Source: Methanobacteriota archaeon (GTDB lineage Archaea > Thermoplasmatota > Poseidoniia > Poseidoniales > Poseidoniaceae). Taken from it: a stretch of DNA of 6,401 bases. Position 1 is the stretch's first letter, and every line of letters begins with the position of its first letter. The notes beneath the pieces are model-generated. The model did no database searches. It was not told where the DNA came from and saw only the letters and a program-made list of their open reading frames with translations. The position numbers and the translations under genes are program-made. Location of the stretch: positions 19,107 to 25,507 of the forward strand of contig PBXF01000030.1 in NCBI GenBank assembly GCA_002727515.1, written 5' to 3'. Positions 1 through 4,577 of the stretch are shown piece after piece.

Positions 1-290
1 TTTCCATCTTCATCAGGTGCAGGAATCAATGCAAGAGGGCAACCAATGTATTTTTCATATTCATCAGAAAGGAAGGGATAGACTTTTCTTAATGGGTCTG
101 CTGAGTCGACGATAAATACAAATTCTGCATCCATCCCTGCATCTTTGCATGCTCTAGTAACCATGTCTCCGGTCAATATTTCTCTTAGGTGACCAATATG
201 AAATTCTCCACTTGGAGTTATGCCAGACGCGATAATGTGTTTATCACCTCTTTGCGCTAATCGTTGCGCTGTAAAGTCAGCCCAGTGCAT
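1..290 (-). CDS. lysS: Lysyl-tRNA synthetase, class I (N-terminal part, truncated by window edge)
   Basis: This gene encodes the cytoplasmic enzyme that charges tRNA-Lys with lysine using ATP. Only the first 96 codons are in the window; the gene runs off the left edge. The N-terminus MHWADFTAQ leads into a Rossmann-fold signature, ASGITPSGEFHIGHLRE, with the HIGH nucleotide-binding motif at residues 31-34. The downstream FVFIVDSADPLRKVYP segment is also typical of class I LysRS, the form found in most archaea and some bacteria and unrelated to the common class II enzyme. The KMSKS motif would lie outside the window. The ATG is supported by AGGTGAT three bases upstream, a strong match to the archaeal 16S tail, which overlaps the stop codon of the preceding gene. 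The gene lies 8 bases after gfcR on the same strand, so the two are probably co-transcribed. The symbol lysK is also used for this class. Confidence 0.95.
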   Translation of the reverse strand, partial: MHWADFTAQRLAQRGDKHIIASGITPSGEFHIGHLREILTGDMVTRACKDAGMDAEFVFIVDSADPLRKVYPFLSDEYEKYIGCPLALIPAPDEDG

Positions 291-293
291 TTT

Positions 294-300
294 ATCACCT
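294..300 (-). promoter_or_regulatory. Shine-Dalgarno site of lysS
   Basis: On the minus strand this reads AGGTGAT and sits 3 bases before the lysS ATG. It shares its first two bases with the TAG stop of gfcR. This spacing suggests the ribosome that ends gfcR can re-initiate on lysS. Confidence 0.8.
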
Positions 301-886
301 AAACTACAGCAGCACGAATAATTCCTCGAAGAGGAACGCCATCAATTTCATTTCTTGTGGTTTTGTTTACCAAAACCATGCACAATGCGACATCTGCTCC
401 AGCATCTTTCATCGACTGAATCGTTTTTGACATTGTTTGTCCAGAGGAAAATACATCATCAACAATTGCGATTTTTTTACCTGCAACTTGTCCATATTTA
501 TTCGACAATGAACCTTGTCCAGGCTCTCCATCAACGTTTCTATGAATTGCAACCTCGCATTCTAGATCAGTTCCAACAGCGTTGGCAAACAATATCCCGT
601 TAATCGAAATTCCAACAACAGTATCTATTGAGTCTCCACATTCTTCAAAAACAACATCGGCCATTATCGAACCAATTGCAGAGATTCTCTGAGGTCTAAC
701 TCCAATAGTCCTCCAACCGATGCGTACATCTTGGGGTTTGTCTACTGTATCTTCACCCGCAAGTAGCCATGAAATAGTATCTTGTGAAAGTGATAATTCA
801 TCAGCAATTTGTTGAGAATTCAAACCTTTTTTTCGCAAGCCGCTCGCCAAACTTCTCAATTCTTCGATGCTAGTTCCGCTTTCCAT
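299..886 (-). CDS. gfcR: GfcR-type HTH-phosphoribosyltransferase regulator (PyrE-like)
   Basis: This 195-residue protein is a DNA-binding helix-turn-helix fused to a type I phosphoribosyltransferase fold. Residues 9-43 (KKGLNSQQIADELSLSQDTI in the core) form the HTH. Residues 140-151, AIVDDVFSSGQT, are the PRPP-binding loop, and VGISINGILFANAV earlier is the usual core strand. This matches the archaeal orotate-phosphoribosyltransferase-like family. In Haloferax a member named GfcR activates sugar-degradation genes; whether this protein controls the same genes is unknown. I chose ATG at 886 over the upstream in-frame TTG at 901, because AGGAGG lies between them at 5 bases from the ATG, so the TTG would place the ribosome site inside the gene. 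The gene is divergent from aIF2 beta and 8 bases upstream of lysS. A purely catalytic role in nucleotide salvage is the alternative, but the HTH argues for regulation. Confidence 0.88.
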   Translation of the reverse strand: MESGTSIEELRSLASGLRKKGLNSQQIADELSLSQDTISWLLAGEDTVDKPQDVRIGWRTIGVRPQRISAIGSIMADVVFEECGDSIDTVVGISINGILFANAVGTDLECEVAIHRNVDGEPGQGSLSNKYGQVAGKKIAIVDDVFSSGQTMSKTIQSMKDAGADVALCMVLVNKTTRNEIDGVPLRGIIRAAVV

Positions 887-891
887 GAATT

Positions 892-897
892 CCTCCT
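892..897 (-). promoter_or_regulatory. Shine-Dalgarno site deciding the gfcR start
   Basis: The minus strand reads AGGAGG, then AATTC, then ATG. This is close to an ideal ribosome site and fixes the gfcR start at 886 rather than at the TTG at 901. Confidence 0.85.
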
Positions 898-967
898 GCA
901 ATTACTATGAAATGAATGCATCGTTAATTCTGTCTCATCTTTGTGGTAAACCTCAAAAGTGTGCGCC

Positions 968-973
968 AAGGGG
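968..973 (+). promoter_or_regulatory. Ribosome-binding site deciding the aIF2 beta start
   Basis: AAGGGG lies 9 bases before the ATG at 983. It falls inside the longer reading frame that would begin with GTG at 959, which argues that the GTG is not used. The same octamer, CCAAGGGG, precedes the aRF1 start. Confidence 0.65.
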
Positions 974-982
974 ACTGGTTTG

Positions 983-1393
983 ATGTCAGACTTTGAGTAC
1001 GAGTCTCTTTTGGATAGAGCAAGAGCAAATATTCCTGAAGAAATCTCTAACAGAGCAAGGTGGACATTACCTGAGCCTCAAATTTTGATTGAGGGTTCTA
1101 ACACCATATTGAGGAACTTTACTGAAGTTGTAAACCACATGGATAGAGATGAAAATCACGTTTACCAATTTATGCTAAATGAATTAGGTACTGCTGGCTC
1201 AAGAGATGGACCTCGTGCTAGGTTTAAGGGAAGGATTCCACCAAAAAGAATCAAGAAAACTATAGTGAATTATGTAAATGCATACATCAAGTGTGTACAG
1301 TGTAATGCACCAGATACTCATTTCATAAAACAAGATAGAACTACTCTATTGAAGTGCCAAGCGTGTGGTGCTACTAGGCCAGTCAAGCTGTGA
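983..1393 (+). CDS. eif2b: Translation initiation factor 2 subunit beta (aIF2 beta)
   Basis: This is the beta subunit of the archaeal aIF2 heterotrimer, which brings Met-tRNAi to the small ribosomal subunit with GTP bound by the gamma subunit. The 136-residue length is typical of archaeal aIF2 beta. An N-terminal helix (residues 5-17) that would contact gamma is followed by the central alpha-beta domain, including NFTEVVNHMDRDENHVYQF (about 45-63) and the basic stretch RFKGRIPPKRIKK (80-92). A C-terminal zinc ribbon follows, with Cys at 104, 107, 125 and 128 in the pattern CxxC-x17-CxxC. I chose ATG at 983 over the GTG at 959 because AAGGGG lies between them and the family begins close to this Met. 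The last 11 bases overlap the convergent ferredoxin-like gene, and a strong inverted repeat begins 15 bases past the stop. Confidence 0.96.
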   Translation: MSDFEYESLLDRARANIPEEISNRARWTLPEPQILIEGSNTILRNFTEVVNHMDRDENHVYQFMLNELGTAGSRDGPRARFKGRIPPKRIKKTIVNYVNAYIKCVQCNAPDTHFIKQDRTTLLKCQACGATRPVKL

Positions 1394-1706
1394 TATCGAG
1401 TAGGAATTCAGATGGAATTATTCCATCTGACAAATATTTCGCAATTGGATCTATCGACTCTTCAGTTATTTTGAACCATTTACCTTCAGGATAAATAACA
1501 CAAGTGGGGCCTTGTTCGCAATAATTTAGACAACCAGATTTTTGTACCCTAACATCATCTAGTCCCATTTGTTTTGATTTAATTTTAAGAGATCTCATTA
1601 AATCAAGAGAATTCTTTTCGAAGCAACAACCACGTATTGCATTCTCAGGTCTTTCATGGCCACAAATAAATGCGTGCATTCTATAGCCAGGCTCGACATT
1701 GCTCAT
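1383..1706 (-). CDS. Thioredoxin-fold (2Fe-2S) ferredoxin-like protein
   Basis: This 107-residue soluble protein should carry a [2Fe-2S] cluster and act as a small electron carrier or cluster-binding partner. The cluster ligands can be read directly: Cys15 in FICGHERP, Cys27 or Cys28 in RGCCFEK, and Cys59 and Cys63 in SGCLNYCEQGP, followed by the typical strand TCVIYPEGKWFK. This is the arrangement seen in thioredoxin-like ferredoxins and in NuoE-related domains. The physiological partner cannot be told from sequence. The start ATG at 1706 abuts the TGA of the preceding PCD gene and has AAGGTGT five bases upstream. An internal Met10, directly before the conserved HAFICG strand, is a less likely start. 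The gene is third in a minus-strand unit and ends inside the convergent aIF2 beta gene. Its 3' end carries a perfect palindrome (1408-1430). Confidence 0.85.
   Translation of the reverse strand: MSNVEPGYRMHAFICGHERPENAIRGCCFEKNSLDLMRSLKIKSKQMGLDDVRVQKSGCLNYCEQGPTCVIYPEGKWFKITEESIDPIAKYLSDGIIPSEFLLDITA
1408..1430. repeat. Perfect 11-base-arm inverted repeat, possible bidirectional terminator
   Basis: The left arm TCAGATGGAAT (1408-1418) is an exact reverse complement of the right arm ATTCCATCTGA (1420-1430), with one base between them. As RNA it could form a 10-bp stem with a 3-base loop on either strand. It starts 15 bases after the aIF2 beta stop and lies inside the last codons of the ferredoxin-like gene (residues SDGIIPSE). 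No long T tract follows, so a terminator or RNA-processing role is inference. Confidence 0.6.
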
Positions 1707-1946
1707 TCAATACACCTTGTCTATGGCATCTGCGAGTTTAGTGTCACGGTCTGTTATTCCACCAACATCGTGACTCCAGGTCTTTACGATGACCTGTCCC
1801 CAGGATAATGTAAATTCGGCATGATGATCTTGAGTCTCACAAATTTCTCCTGCTTTATTTACAAAGTCTAGAGCGTCAACGAAATTTGAAAATTCAAATT
1901 TCTTTTGAAGGAATTCATCATTGACGTTTTCCCAATCCATATTCAT
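1707..1946 (-). CDS. Pterin-4-alpha-carbinolamine dehydratase family protein (PCD)
   Basis: The classical PCD reaction dehydrates 4a-hydroxytetrahydrobiopterin to regenerate a pterin cofactor. This 79-residue protein contains the family core: two adjacent His at 41-42 (QDHHAEF) and a third in the WSHDVGGIT segment (His59), with the second and third spaced 17 residues apart as in characterised PCDs. The usual HHP is HHA here. No aromatic amino acid hydroxylase is visible in the window, so the substrate is open; PCD-like proteins have also been linked to molybdopterin metabolism. The ATG at 1946 shares an ATGA overlap with the upstream stop. ATG at 1940 is an alternative start two codons later, and the GTG at 1952 is less likely. 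Translation is probably coupled to the preceding gene, since no strong separate ribosome site is seen. The ferredoxin-like gene follows with no gap. Confidence 0.88.
   Translation of the reverse strand: MNMDWENVNDEFLQKKFEFSNFVDALDFVNKAGEICETQDHHAEFTLSWGQVIVKTWSHDVGGITDRDTKLADAIDKVY
1881..1902. repeat. Perfect 10-base-arm AT-rich palindrome inside the PCD gene
   Basis: GAAATTTGAA (1881-1890) and TTCAAATTTC (1893-1902) are exact reverse complements separated by AA. The repeat lies within the codons for FEFSNF near the start of the PCD gene. AT-rich repetitive codons make a chance origin plausible. Confidence 0.5.
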
Positions 1947-2368
1947 CCCCACAGGTGTGAATCGTCGTTACCTTTGCTGTTTTTCTCAACTTTTTCATGG
2001 AGATTAGCCCTTCTTTTGTGGTCATCTCTCTCAAATTCTAAGAGTTCCTTATCGTCAATATATGCAGGACGAGTATGTGCTACTAATACAAGCCTCACAA
2101 TTACATCTCTAGCAAGATAAACATGTTGACCATCAATTGTCAAAATCTCTATAGAAGTTTTGCCTGAAGACAATAATCTTCCTTTTATCCATGTATCATC
2201 ATTGTCCCTAAGAGCGCGAGCATCAATCTGAATTTCGATTAAATCGTCCTTCCTCAATCCATGACGTCTATCCAATAGGTCACCAGTGTGAACACTTTGT
2301 AGGTCTTCAATGTCAGGAGATCCAAGATCTTTCCACATGCTTTTCGCCCATTTAGGTAAGTCTGCCAT
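1943..2368 (-). CDS. Conserved-looking hypothetical protein, possible Sm-like beta-barrel core
   Basis: I do not recognise this 141-residue protein. Residues 1-40 are mixed and helical, beginning MADLPKWAKSMWKDLG. Residues 41-98 are rich in beta strands: a strand LIEIQID, then WIKGRLLSSG, TSIEILTI, a DGQHVYLA turn and VIVRLVLVA. This order (strand, G-R-L-x-S, strand, turn, closing strand) is reminiscent of an Sm/LSm or other small beta-barrel fold, which would suggest RNA binding, but that is inference. Residues 107-141 are highly charged and probably a helix or disordered tail. There is no signal peptide, membrane segment or Cys. A TAG lies just 8 codons upstream in frame, so the ATG at 2368 is the first possible start. 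The only Shine-Dalgarno-like site, AAGGAG, is 18 bases away and too distant. The gene leads a unit with the PCD gene (ATGA overlap) and the ferredoxin-like gene. Confidence 0.75.
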   Translation of the reverse strand: MADLPKWAKSMWKDLGSPDIEDLQSVHTGDLLDRRHGLRKDDLIEIQIDARALRDNDDTWIKGRLLSSGKTSIEILTIDGQHVYLARDVIVRLVLVAHTRPAYIDDKELLEFERDDHKRRANLHEKVEKNSKGNDDSHLWG

Positions 2369-2468
2369 GTTGTGTGCCTGTAGGTACTCCTTCTAAGGTC
2401 TGACGCTTTGAAAATCAACCCTACGGATTGAAGAATGAGATGCCTCCCCGTCGGAACGGGGCATCGAC
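2369..2468. promoter_or_regulatory. Divergent intergenic region before the 141-residue gene and NOG1
   Basis: These 100 bases must hold promoters for the minus-strand three-gene unit and for NOG1. I see no clear TATA box. Two features stand out: AAGGAG on the minus strand at 2387-2392, 18 bases from the minus-strand start, and a GC-rich hairpin at 2439-2465 next to the NOG1 ATG. NOG1 has no upstream Shine-Dalgarno site, so its mRNA may be leaderless or nearly so. Confidence 0.5.
2439..2465. promoter_or_regulatory. GC-rich hairpin abutting the NOG1 start codon
   Basis: CCCCGT (2446-2451) pairs with ACGGGG (2456-2461) around a CGGA tetraloop. After a 3-base bulge (CCT) the outer GATG (2439-2442) pairs with CATC (2462-2465), giving 10 pairs in all. 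The element ends 3 bases before the ATG and is much richer in GC than its surroundings. It could act as a DNA operator or, if transcribed, as a hairpin that limits initiation. Confidence 0.5.
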
Positions 2469-3572
2469 ATGAAGGTGATATGGCGAGAATTATCGACCGT
2501 ATTAACAGAAGACGAAGTTCTCGATAAGGGATTCAGTAGAGCAAAAAAGTCTGCAGAAAAAGTAGACGACCCAGTTAAGGTCTTCAGAGTCAGAAAACAA
2601 TTGACAAGAATGGTACAGACTTCTTCTGATGTGATGTCTCAATACTTAGAAGATACAGAAAAATCATGGCCAAGCCTTGACAGAATGCCAACTTTCGATA
2701 AAGCGATGGTTGATGCTTGTGTTGGTTGCGATGATTACCGACATCATCTTTCGATGCTTGGTTGGGGCGCTAAGCAAATGAGAAAAATTGCAAAGCAAAA
2801 TGTTGCAAAGATAACTAGAAGTGCTAGACTAGAAGTTATGCATGACGCTAGAAAAGAAGCCTATGGGCGACTTTCTAGTATAATGTCAAGGGTCGGCAAT
2901 TCCTTAGAATGGTTACACCAAAGTCGTCAAACCCTTCGTAGATTACCAGAGATAGACCAAGCAAATCCTACTATTGTTGTTTGTGGTGCACCTAATGTCG
3001 GAAAGAGTGCATTCATTTCTTCTTTATCGAGTGGCAAGATGGAAGTTAATCATTATCCATTTACTACAAAACAACTTCACGTTGGACACTTTGAGCATAG
3101 AAGATTACAACATCAGATGGTAGATACTCCTGGATTGCTAGACCGTCCTATGGACAACCGTAATGCTATCGAACTTCAAGCAATAGCTGCAATTCAGCAT
3201 ATTGGTAGCCTCTGTATCTTCTTGATGGACATTACAGAAGATTGTGGAACAAGTTTGGAAGAACAGCACAATTTACTTGATGAAGTGAAAGAGTTACTGC
3301 CTGATATTGATATTATGATAGTGGTTTCAAAAGCAGATTTGATGGAACCACGTCCTGAAAACTGGGATGAAGTAACTCATTTAGAAAAAGAATGGGATGG
3401 AGAAGGAGAGCCAATGATTCCGGTTTTATTAGATGAAGAAGGGTGTGTTACAATATCATCAATAGAAGATGTTGGTGTAACTGCTCTGCGTCTCGAAATT
3501 GTTAGGAGATGCAAAGAAAACATGTCTACTGACCCACTACTATTGCCTGAGGGTTGGCACAGAAGAGATTAA
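2469..3572 (+). CDS. NOG1-family GTPase, ribosome biogenesis
   Basis: NOG1 is a GTPase of the OBG-HflX-like group which in eukaryotes acts in assembly of the large ribosomal subunit; the archaeal protein is thought to do the same. The 367 residues begin with the NOG1 helical domain (ELSTVLTEDEVLDKGFSRA at 7-25, through about 165). The G domain follows: P-loop GAPNVGKS at 173-180, G2 Thr in YPFTT (197-200 plus flank), DTPG at 219-222, SKAD at 287-290 (Ser in place of the usual Asn) and a G5-like TISSIEDVGV near 328-337. It lacks the long C-terminal part of eukaryotic NOG1, as expected for archaea. The ATG at 2469 puts the conserved N-terminus in place. No ribosome site precedes it; instead AAGGTGAT occurs just inside the gene. 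It overlaps the convergent zinc-ribbon gene by 4 bases. Confidence 0.93.
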   Translation: MKVIWRELSTVLTEDEVLDKGFSRAKKSAEKVDDPVKVFRVRKQLTRMVQTSSDVMSQYLEDTEKSWPSLDRMPTFDKAMVDACVGCDDYRHHLSMLGWGAKQMRKIAKQNVAKITRSARLEVMHDARKEAYGRLSSIMSRVGNSLEWLHQSRQTLRRLPEIDQANPTIVVCGAPNVGKSAFISSLSSGKMEVNHYPFTTKQLHVGHFEHRRLQHQMVDTPGLLDRPMDNRNAIELQAIAAIQHIGSLCIFLMDITEDCGTSLEEQHNLLDEVKELLPDIDIMIVVSKADLMEPRPENWDEVTHLEKEWDGEGEPMIPVLLDEEGCVTISSIEDVGVTALRLEIVRRCKENMSTDPLLLPEGWHRRD

Positions 3573-3590
3573 TTCATACTAAATAATCTC
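3565..3590. terminator. Inverted repeat at the NOG1 / zinc-ribbon convergent junction
   Basis: GAGATTA (3565-3571) and TAATCTC (3584-3590) are exact reverse complements around a 12-base loop. The repeat spans both stop codons of the two converging genes. A bidirectional terminator or 3'-end stabilising hairpin is plausible. The stem is only 7 pairs and AT-rich, so confidence is low. Confidence 0.35.
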
Positions 3591-3841
3591 AAGACAATAG
3601 GAATCACAAATGCGATAAAGAATACACCGAACATTATTCTCATCAATTTATCATTCTTTTCTTGCTTTTCTAGTTGATCTACACATTCTTGATTTTTGCA
3701 GATTCTTGGCTCTGATTTGATATGGATATCCACTCCGCACATTCTACAGTGTTTGTGTGCTGGTAAATTAGGGGTAATTTTTGCTTTTGTTTTGCTAATT
3801 TGTTTACCAATTTTTTCCTTAATCGATTTTGCATCAACCAT
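3569..3841 (-). CDS. Small zinc-ribbon protein with C-terminal membrane helix (DUF2116-like)
   Basis: This 90-residue protein resembles the archaeal DUF2116 family, whose function is unknown. A Lys-rich N-terminal segment is followed by a zinc ribbon, HKHCRMCG with Cys32 and Cys35 and ICKNQEC with Cys48 and Cys53. A short Lys/Glu-rich helix leads to one hydrophobic segment (about 69-87, IMFGVFFIAFVIPIVL). The protein is therefore probably anchored by its C-terminus, with the zinc ribbon in the cytoplasm. I chose ATG at 3841 because GGGTGG lies 8 bases upstream. A GTG at 3853, overlapping the end of the UMP kinase gene by 8 bases, is the alternative and would add four residues. The gene follows UMP kinase by 4 bases, so the two are probably co-transcribed. 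Its stop overlaps the NOG1 stop. Confidence 0.78.
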   Translation of the reverse strand: MVDAKSIKEKIGKQISKTKAKITPNLPAHKHCRMCGVDIHIKSEPRICKNQECVDQLEKQEKNDKLMRIMFGVFFIAFVIPIVLRLFSMN

Positions 3842-3845
3842 AATA

Positions 3846-4577
3846 TCAGCCACCCTTGACTAAAGTTCCAGAGAATTCTTTGCCCTCTATCGCATTTTCT
3901 AGATTTTCAATGTCCCTTCCATCCAGGACTGCTATTCTTATTTCTGAGGATATTGCCCACTTTACGGCAATTGGGTCGACAGCAGCGGATTCTCCTGGCT
4001 GTAAAGGTCCTTCGCCTGTTATTTGCAGAAGGTCTGAATAAGTCATTTCCTCGATGGCCTTTGCATCTGGATTTTTACGTGGATCACTATCATACACATG
4101 GGATACATTTGTTGCTATGACACAATATGATGCACCGGAATCTCTTGCAAGAGCTACGGCAACAGCATCCGTGGTGTGGCCTGGACTAGTTCCACCCATT
4201 ACAACTATGTTGTGTGAATCAAATAATTCAGCGGCTTCATCTGTGGTTTTGGGAATTATTGGCGAAACATTGCATCCTATGTCAATCAAAGTCTGTTGAA
4301 TAATTGTTGCATTCAGTCTTGTTGCTGCAATCCCTACAGTATCCAATCTGTAGGAGTCTGTAACATTGGTTTTTGCCAATTCAATAGCCTCTCTTGCAGG
4401 AAGTCCGCCTCCTATTACAAATCCTAATTTTCTGTCGTTTCCTTCTAATAGAACAGCCATCTGTCTTAACTGGCCAAACCATTGTACTCTTTTTTCTGCT
4501 TCTTCTGGTCGTAATAAAGAACCACCAAGAGCAATGATGTGAGTCGTCATCGTTCGTCCCAATAGTTCACCATTCAT
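3846..4577 (-). CDS. pyrH: UMP kinase, archaeal type (amino acid kinase fold)
   Basis: UMP kinase phosphorylates UMP to UDP with ATP in pyrimidine nucleotide synthesis. The 243-residue protein shows the amino acid kinase fold: HIIALGGSLL near the N-terminus (phosphate loop), FVIGGGLPAREAI (about 53-65), MGGTSPGHTTDAVAVALA (about 127-144) and the nucleotide-binding ATNVSHVYDSDPRKNPDAK segment (about 155-173). GGTSPGHTTDA is diagnostic for the archaeal UMP kinase branch. Two starts are possible. ATG at 4577 has AAGGA six bases upstream, and I used it. ATG at 4550 (Met10, MTTHIIALGG) matches where family members usually begin. The gene is divergent from aRF1 and is followed 4 bases later by the zinc-ribbon membrane protein gene. 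Confidence 0.92.
   Translation of the reverse strand: MNGELLGRTMTTHIIALGGSLLRPEEAEKRVQWFGQLRQMAVLLEGNDRKLGFVIGGGLPAREAIELAKTNVTDSYRLDTVGIAATRLNATIIQQTLIDIGCNVSPIIPKTTDEAAELFDSHNIVVMGGTSPGHTTDAVAVALARDSGASYCVIATNVSHVYDSDPRKNPDAKAIEEMTYSDLLQITGEGPLQPGESAAVDPIAVKWAISSEIRIAVLDGRDIENLENAIEGKEFSGTLVKGG

Larger units (their letters stand above)
887..982. promoter_or_regulatory. Divergent intergenic region between gfcR and aIF2 beta
   Basis: These 96 bases separate two genes that point away from each other, so they should contain promoters for both. They hold the two ribosome-binding sites (892-897 minus, 968-973 plus). I could not identify a convincing BRE/TATA pair for either direction; the AT-rich stretch around 900-930 is the likeliest place. 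Because GfcR has an HTH domain, this is also a reasonable place for an autoregulatory operator, but I see no clear palindrome. Confidence 0.5.

Noticed and set aside
355..603. 82-codon open frame on the plus strand
   Set aside because: It lies entirely within gfcR on the other strand, its residues resemble no family, and no ribosome site precedes it.
899..901. TTG as the start of gfcR
   Set aside because: The strong AGGAGG site lies downstream of it and is correctly spaced for the ATG at 886.
959..961. GTG as the start of aIF2 beta
   Set aside because: It adds eight residues not expected in the family, and the likely ribosome site lies downstream of it, before the ATG at 983.
887..982. tRNA or small structured RNA in the largest spaces
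   Set aside because: The divergent spaces are at most 100 bases, and none shows a cloverleaf, a GTTC loop or other recognisable RNA family pattern.
1905..2120. 71-codon open frame on the plus strand
   Set aside because: It is the complement of the 141-residue gene and the PCD gene, with a low-complexity Ser/Leu-rich product.
3856..4299. Two open frames of 61 and 81 codons on the plus strand
   Set aside because: Both are antisense to the well-supported UMP kinase gene and look like reversed coding sequence.
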